Below are positions 41,477 through 46,697 of a stretch of 46,697 nucleotides of DNA, in pieces. The stretch is from assembly GCF_000485595.1 (NCBI RefSeq), contig NW_014578329.1, positions 1 through 46,697 of the forward strand, given 5' to 3'. Numbering within the stretch: the stretch's first letter is position 1; each line of letters begins with the position of its first letter. The DNA is from Priapulus caudatus (taxonomy: Eukaryota; Priapulida; Priapulimorpha; Priapulimorphida; Priapulidae). The notes beneath the pieces were generated by a model. It was not told the DNA's origin. It ran no database searches and saw nothing but the letters and a program-made list of their open reading frames with translations. Both the position numbers and the translations under genes were made by a program.

Positions 41477-41542
41477 CTGCACGAGAAAACACACGCGTGA
41501 AGAACACAGAACACAGCGGTGACATATCACACGCTCCCTCCC

Positions 41543-41740
41543 TACACACACAAACACACACAAACAGACAGACACACACACATACAGCGGATTCTAGCTG
41601 TCCTCTTTATTCTAAAATGCTCGCCCTTTCTCTCGCTGTCCCCTATCTATCTACATATATGCGAACGTATCTGCACACAGACACCCACATACGTACTCAC
41701 GCACGCACGCACGCACACATATATTTATCTGTCTCATCCT
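41543..41740. repeat. (CA)n and ACGC repeats upstream of BAZ2 exon 1
   Basis: ACACACAAACACACACAAAC at 41545 and a second tract near 41695-41722. No exon seen between 41477 and 41900. Confidence 0.85.
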
Positions 41741-42824
41741 GCCAGCTAACGTCTCTAACCCACTTTCACTCAGTTTACTCTCTACTTGCAAATCCTCTTT
41801 TTCGCTTACTTTCATCTCTCTCTCTCTCTATAAAATGATCACGTATGTTCACGTGTGCATTTCGTGCGTATTTTCTTTTATCTTGATATTTCACTACTTT
41901 ACTACTGGCTGCACGCACATAACTGACACAACGTGGCAAAACATGCCAAAACAGCAAAGAAATGCCCATTTTAATTTCACTTATTACGCTTACCAAAAAA
42001 AAAGAATCAATAAGACATACAAGCAATGCAACACTAAACGTTGGACATAGTTAATCAAATCTCTCTGACTCCTGACATGGCTACTGAAACGTCATCCATA
42101 ATTAAGCATCCAATTTCGCATTAAGTTATTTCACATAATCTTATTTATAGCTGTGCCATTAGGGTAAAAGAATCTCTCTCTGAGATCTAATGTGCGAATC
42201 GTTTTCTCGAAGAGCGCACTCGCTCAAACGCAAATCACGGCCACTTTTCAAGACATGATGCTATAATTGCTCACTGCAGCAATCCTCTACCCCCCCCCCC
42301 ACACACACACACACTCTCGATTATAGTGCACCGGAGCATTTTGCACCGTATGCTCGCCGTCGAGTGATTTCGGATCCTTGTAGTCTGAGTGCGCGCATTC
42401 CCGTACGTTATGGTCTTTACTCTTGGGAGTTCGGGAATAAAATGAATATACGCGAAGTTCTTTGAGATTACAAGCAACATTATAAATATGTGGCAACTAG
42501 CGCAAATAATAAACACTTGGCCAAACAATTTACGCCGGGACAGAACAATTCGAGCAACATCCTGTAGCAACATGTGACGTCACCGAACCGAACTCGATGC
42601 CTTTTATTTTTGTTGGCAACTAAATTTAGCGTTGTGCCGCCAGATTACCAAATTTCCGGATTTCAATAGACAGTTTCTTAGTAATTAGCAGTGATATTGC
42701 GAACAGACTGAATACGCGCTTTGGCCTATAAGGTAATGTACTGAGTAAGCGTACACAAGGTGCCAGTATTACTGTAGCATTCGTCAACGTTGCGGGCATA
42801 ATCGATGGTCCGCAAATATGCGAT

Positions 42825-43175
42825 TTATGGGCCTTTATACGGCTGATCTCCCCCAATCCCATATACACAGGAGCTTAAGTAATGGACAAAGTCATTATTA
42901 GCTCCCTTAATAAATCTATGATTATTTAGCCGCCAAAGATGGTTGGGCATCACCGTGCCTCTTTCCTCAGCCTGTGCAGGGCGTGAGCCCCACTTCTTGA
43001 GCCTGTCCCAACAATGATCTTCCTCTAGGTGTTTGTATGCGGGGCAAACTAACACAGGAATTGTCTTGAGTCTTCTGGTCACTCCCTTATTGCACACAGT
43101 GCAATTTTCTTCCCCTAAACATCTCCTGTCTTTTTTTACGGGAGGCACTCCCGCCTCTAGCATTGGTAGCAGCAA
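42825..43175 (-). pseudogene. Unrecognised open stretch with paired cysteines
   Basis: On the minus strand an open frame of 116 codons has RRCLGEENCTVCNKGVTRR and later LVCPAYKHLEEDHCWDRLKK, that is C-x2-C followed by further Cys and His. This recalls the C-terminal Cys-rich segment of some DNA transposases (piggyBac-like order), but the match is partial and I would not name it. Sequence to the right on the same strand is interrupted by stops. It could be a transposase relic or chance. Confidence 0.25.
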
Positions 43176-43378
43176 CTTACTGCCGATTTTTTCATTATTT
43201 GTAAAAGGTTTCTTGTTAGGAAAATATTTTCCCTTATCAATAGCTCTAGTGTGCTTTTATGTTACCATCCCGCTTTACTCCAATCTGACTGTGCTGCTTT
43301 TTATTAATGATTTTCCGCACACGTTCGCCCTGTTCCATGATCGCGCTGTTTTCCCAGTCTCTATTTATTATATGTAAT

Positions 43379-43452
43379 GCCTGTTGTGGGGGCCACTAAT
43401 GGCTCTCATACTCATAGTGCCCCATAGCTTGCGACCCCCAACAACAGGCAGA
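43379..43452. other. Short inverted-repeat unit
   Basis: TGCCTGTTGTGGGGG at the left and CCCCCAACAACAGGCA at the right enclose about 43 bases. It could be a minimal MITE or a foldback; no target duplication seen. Confidence 0.55.
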
Positions 43453-43489
43453 TAATGTGTTTGTTTGCGTCACCATGACTGCCAAATCT

Positions 43490-43640
43490 AAAGGGCCGGA
43501 CACACCACAGCGATGGGCATCGGCCGATGGCATCGGCCGTGAAAATCGCCTGGCTTGTGTCCACTCAATCGGCGCGCCGATTTCATCCCCGAATGCCATC
43601 GGCCGCGATGCCACGCACAGATCAAAAACGTTTTGATATT
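43490..43640. repeat. GC-rich palindromic repeat fragment
   Basis: GGGCCGGACACACCACAGCG opens a tract with several CATCGGCCG words and GGCGCGCC. It resembles one end of a DNA transposon with GGCCGGACACACC termini, but the matching right end was not found here, so it is a fragment at best. Confidence 0.4.
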
Positions 43641-46022
43641 ATCGCCCGATGCCAGGGTGAAAAACTGATAATTGGAGGCACTGGTGCCACGAAACCAGCT
43701 GCTCTGCTGAGGAAGGCACTGGTCCCTGGTCAGTCTAGGCACTGGGTCGCAGGATTTCATGTCATAGCAAACTGAATGACTTGGATGTGGGGACGTTTTT
43801 ATAGGGCGGGGATGGTGCAATTTGGCTGATGTGCATTCTCAAGGTATTGCTTAAACATTATATAGGTTACACGTTTCGATACCGGATGCGTAGTAAATCG
43901 GAACAAGTCCGCAAGTCGATTTCAAAGATCAGCGGTCTCTGCAAGACCCGGCCATATTCCTATTATCATCAAATATTCATACTTTTATTACGCGTCGCTG
44001 TCATTCAGTGATTGTGTCGGGGCATGCCCACGTATATCGAATTAGGCAGAGGTTTAACAGCATGACCGCTAGAAAATCGTAGACAGCAACAAACACTGGA
44101 GCAGTTTGTGTAGCTTCGCATGGAACTTTAGGCCTTCGGAATTTGACTATTTTGAGTTTAATATTATGATTTAAATTTACCCATTCATTTTGCATTAAGA
44201 AAATACATGTAGAAGGTTAGTAGAAAATAACAACAATAATAAGTTTGGTAAATTTTTTATTTTTCTGCTGCGCCAGCCTAAAAATTACTTTTTTTACGGG
44301 AGCTATTTTAGGGCTTGCGCAGCGCTTTAACTTTCTTCAAAGCATGATTTTGTTATAATTTTCATAATTTTCGATGCACCGACTCTAATATTATTCATCA
44401 GCATTCAGCACTACAGCACCAGTATTAACCCAACCACGCTGGGTGGACTACCGTCAATATACTAACCCATAGGCAATACCGTTTCTTTAGAGCATACAGC
44501 CAGTATGAGACTATCAGTGTTAAAGAAATCTTTCAACAAATTACATTCGTTTCACGAATTTTTTTTATCTCATTTCACGACGACTAAGAAAACCAATTCA
44601 CATTCTTATTCAATTTCATTCACACAGGATCAGATATTGCACTACACAGTAACATAGTCAGGTACATGACAAAGACAGGAAATCAAGAATTTATAATCAT
44701 TGGTAAAATGGTATGGTTATTTTTTTCAAGTCTTTTTTTTACATTTTCATTATCCTTCATCTTTCAAACTTTCTTTTTACATCGCGACTGAGCCAAGGTT
44801 CATGAAACTTCAGAGCCGTGTTTTTAGTTACTTTGAGTATGTTAAAAAAACTTGGACTGGCAATGCTGCCTAGGAATGCCGGGAGCATTCTGGGCAAGGT
44901 TTTACTTTTCGTTTTTTCTCCTCCCCAAGTCCAGGTAGCCCCCTGCGCATAGATACAATGCTGCCGCACATTCCGCCAAAAGTTAGCAAGTGCCTAGAAT
45001 CTAGAGATATACTTCTAGAATTATTGCCTTCTAGATAATCTAACTGAATGAAAATAGTCCACTTTCTGCATTAAGAAAGTGAGCGAATTTCAGTTAAAAG
45101 GAGCAGTAGCCTCTTAGGCGTTCTAGAGTTATTTTCAGCCCTAATCTAGGTTATCAATGCGGCTACATTAAAAAGTTTCATGGTTTAATCACCAGTAGAC
45201 AATATTTTTAAAAAATAAGTTTTAAAACTAAGCGACTACAGTTTGATTATACACGACGGTGGCGCCACTCACAAGCGCGACTACCCTCAAAAGTTGCGCA
45301 AAGACCACCTTTCTAAGCCAAGGGCTACAGACCGAGGGTATTTGCTTATTTATTCATTTAAAAGCAAAAGATTTTAATATCTGTATAAAGACATATAGTT
45401 TAGTTATATATGGATAATTTGCCTAAAATGTAATATCGGTTCGGTTAAATAGCATTTAGTAGAAATATAATTGGCACTTTTGCTGATTAGCTCCCGGTCA
45501 TTTGCTCTGCAAATCGAAAATGCAAATACGCACTTTTTCAGAGTGCCGCAGCACGCGGTCGCGGGTGTCATGGCGCTGCTTCAAATTTCATAGCGTTTGA
45601 GTGTAAATAATTAATTAAGTATCTGGTGACAAATACAGTGGGTATAGACGATTTGTTAACCAGTAAAGTTACAGTTGTATGCAGTAAAATCCTGAGGTCT
45701 ACTGTCTCTTTAACAGCTTTGATTACGTGCGTGTCAGGTGTCACTGGTCGTGCCCTCACTCCCACGATAACCCTTGCGATATAAAAACTTATTGTTATGT
45801 GGGCATAAAAACTCTGGGGCTGCCGGCGATGTAGCAATCGATTTCTTAGACTGTCGCGAGTTTTTAGACGTGTGGCGAATCATGGGTTTGATGCGTTGAG
45901 GTGTGCGGCGATTATCTAGTCGCCTCAGGCGGGCACTATTGTTTCATCAGGCTTTTCAGATTTGAATAAAGTACAGGAGGACTACTAAGACTCCCCTAGG
46001 ACACCATAGGGGTCTTTTCACG

Positions 46023-46170
46023 CTCCATAATCACACCCTTAAGAGGCATGATGAAGAGCTCCACTAAAAAAATCACACCCTTAAGATGCATGATGGAGCG
46101 CTCCACTAAAAATCACACCTTCAAAAGGGATGATGGAGAGCTCCTTGAGGGCTCTCCATCATGGCCCTTG
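46023..46170. repeat. About three tandem 50-bp repeats, ending in a hairpin
   Basis: Units carry AATCACACCCTTAAGA, GCATGATG and GAGCTCCACTAAAAA. The last unit runs into GATGGAGAGCTCC-TTGAG-GGCTCTCCATC, an inverted repeat at 46133-46161. Confidence 0.75.
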
Positions 46171-46697
46171 GGAGTTGATGATGGAATCAATAGAGTTGAA
46201 ATCCAAAACAAAAATTGGGATGTCATGTCAATCTACTGATTATCATCATCTTCACCTTCATTCATTCAATGGCTTCGTCAGGATTATCATTATTTTCATC
46301 AACAAACCCAAACACTAGCACACAGATTAATAAAAGAGTTGATCGGATGTAAAATAAAACTTTTTTATTTACGTCTGATTTCCATCCTTAGAGATTCTAA
46401 TCCATGTACCTGCATATTTCAGCACAAAATATTCATCACAATCCATCAACAAACTAGCCAAATTACTTGTACGTAGGAGCCACGTATGTAGCCCTCCAGC
46501 CCTACGACTGTTTCACGTCAAGCAGAAAACCACTTCTCGCCCGTATAAGTAGAAAACGAGCAGGTAACTTGTGGCTACCGTATAGGTACCTATATTTGGA
46601 TGCTGTTGTTTAGCTTGCATTTATATATATATATATAAACCAGAGGGTAGTAACGCTGACCTGTACCTCTGCCATAACGTTCAGTTTACTCTACCAC

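Larger units (their letters stand above)
41477..46697. other. BAZ2 5' flank or first intron, no gene supported
   Basis: The missing first coding exon of BAZ2 should lie here or beyond the window; it must end in phase 1 on the minus strand. I found no ATG exon that meets this with family-like residues. Apart from the repeats listed, the stretch is A+T-rich non-coding DNA. A small hairpin with AAGACTCCCCTA / TAGGGGTCTTTT lies at 45986-46019. Confidence 0.5.

Overview
This is nuclear DNA from an animal. Two intron-rich genes are readable, and they converge tail to tail. Forward: the coatomer zeta subunit gene (COPZ1-like), coding from 1108 to 7651 in six recognisable exons. Reverse: a BAZ2A/BAZ2B-type chromatin-remodelling subunit, coding from 41476 down to the stop at 10795 in 35 recognisable exons. 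I derived exon borders by eye from GT/AG sites, similarity to the human families as I remember them, and codon phase. All 34 BAZ2 junctions and all 5 COPZ junctions keep the frame, which is strong internal support. The first coding exon (start codon) of both genes was not found.

The organism cannot be named from sequence alone. Vertebrate-type TTAGGG arrays, many introns, a CR1/L2-group non-LTR retrotransposon carrying a PHD-like zinc finger, and many small inverted-repeat transposons suggest a marine invertebrate. A sponge or another early-branching animal is my guess, not a finding.

Layout. 1-1107: simple repeats and a short telomere-like tract. 1108-7651: COPZ, with a 5.2 kb intron holding a GC-rich island, two small transposons and a strong hairpin. 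7652-10794: no gene seen, probably the two 3' UTRs. 10795-41476: BAZ2. In transcript order it encodes a Ser-rich N-terminus, a Lys/Arg/Gln-rich coil, an AT-hook-like run, a TAM/MBD domain, a long basic coil, DDT, WHIM modules with acidic linkers, two PHD fingers and a bromodomain. Its introns hold a reverse-facing retrotransposon, several MITEs, a 2.1 kb minisatellite and an inverted copy of one of its own exons. 41477-46697: upstream DNA with repeats and no gene I can support.

Function. COPZ is a subunit of the COPI vesicle coat. BAZ2 proteins are large regulatory subunits that pair with ISWI ATPases to space nucleosomes and silence chromatin. The two genes have no functional link that I can see.

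The most unusual observations are a second PHD finger in the BAZ2 protein, a 98% identical inverted copy of exon 6 inside the adjacent intron, tandem repeats that duplicate splice donors in two introns, a 2.1 kb minisatellite intron with no stop in frame with the upstream exon, a retroposed tRNA-Ser 3' half that still carries CCA, and an interspersed family ending in a hairpin with compensatory base changes.
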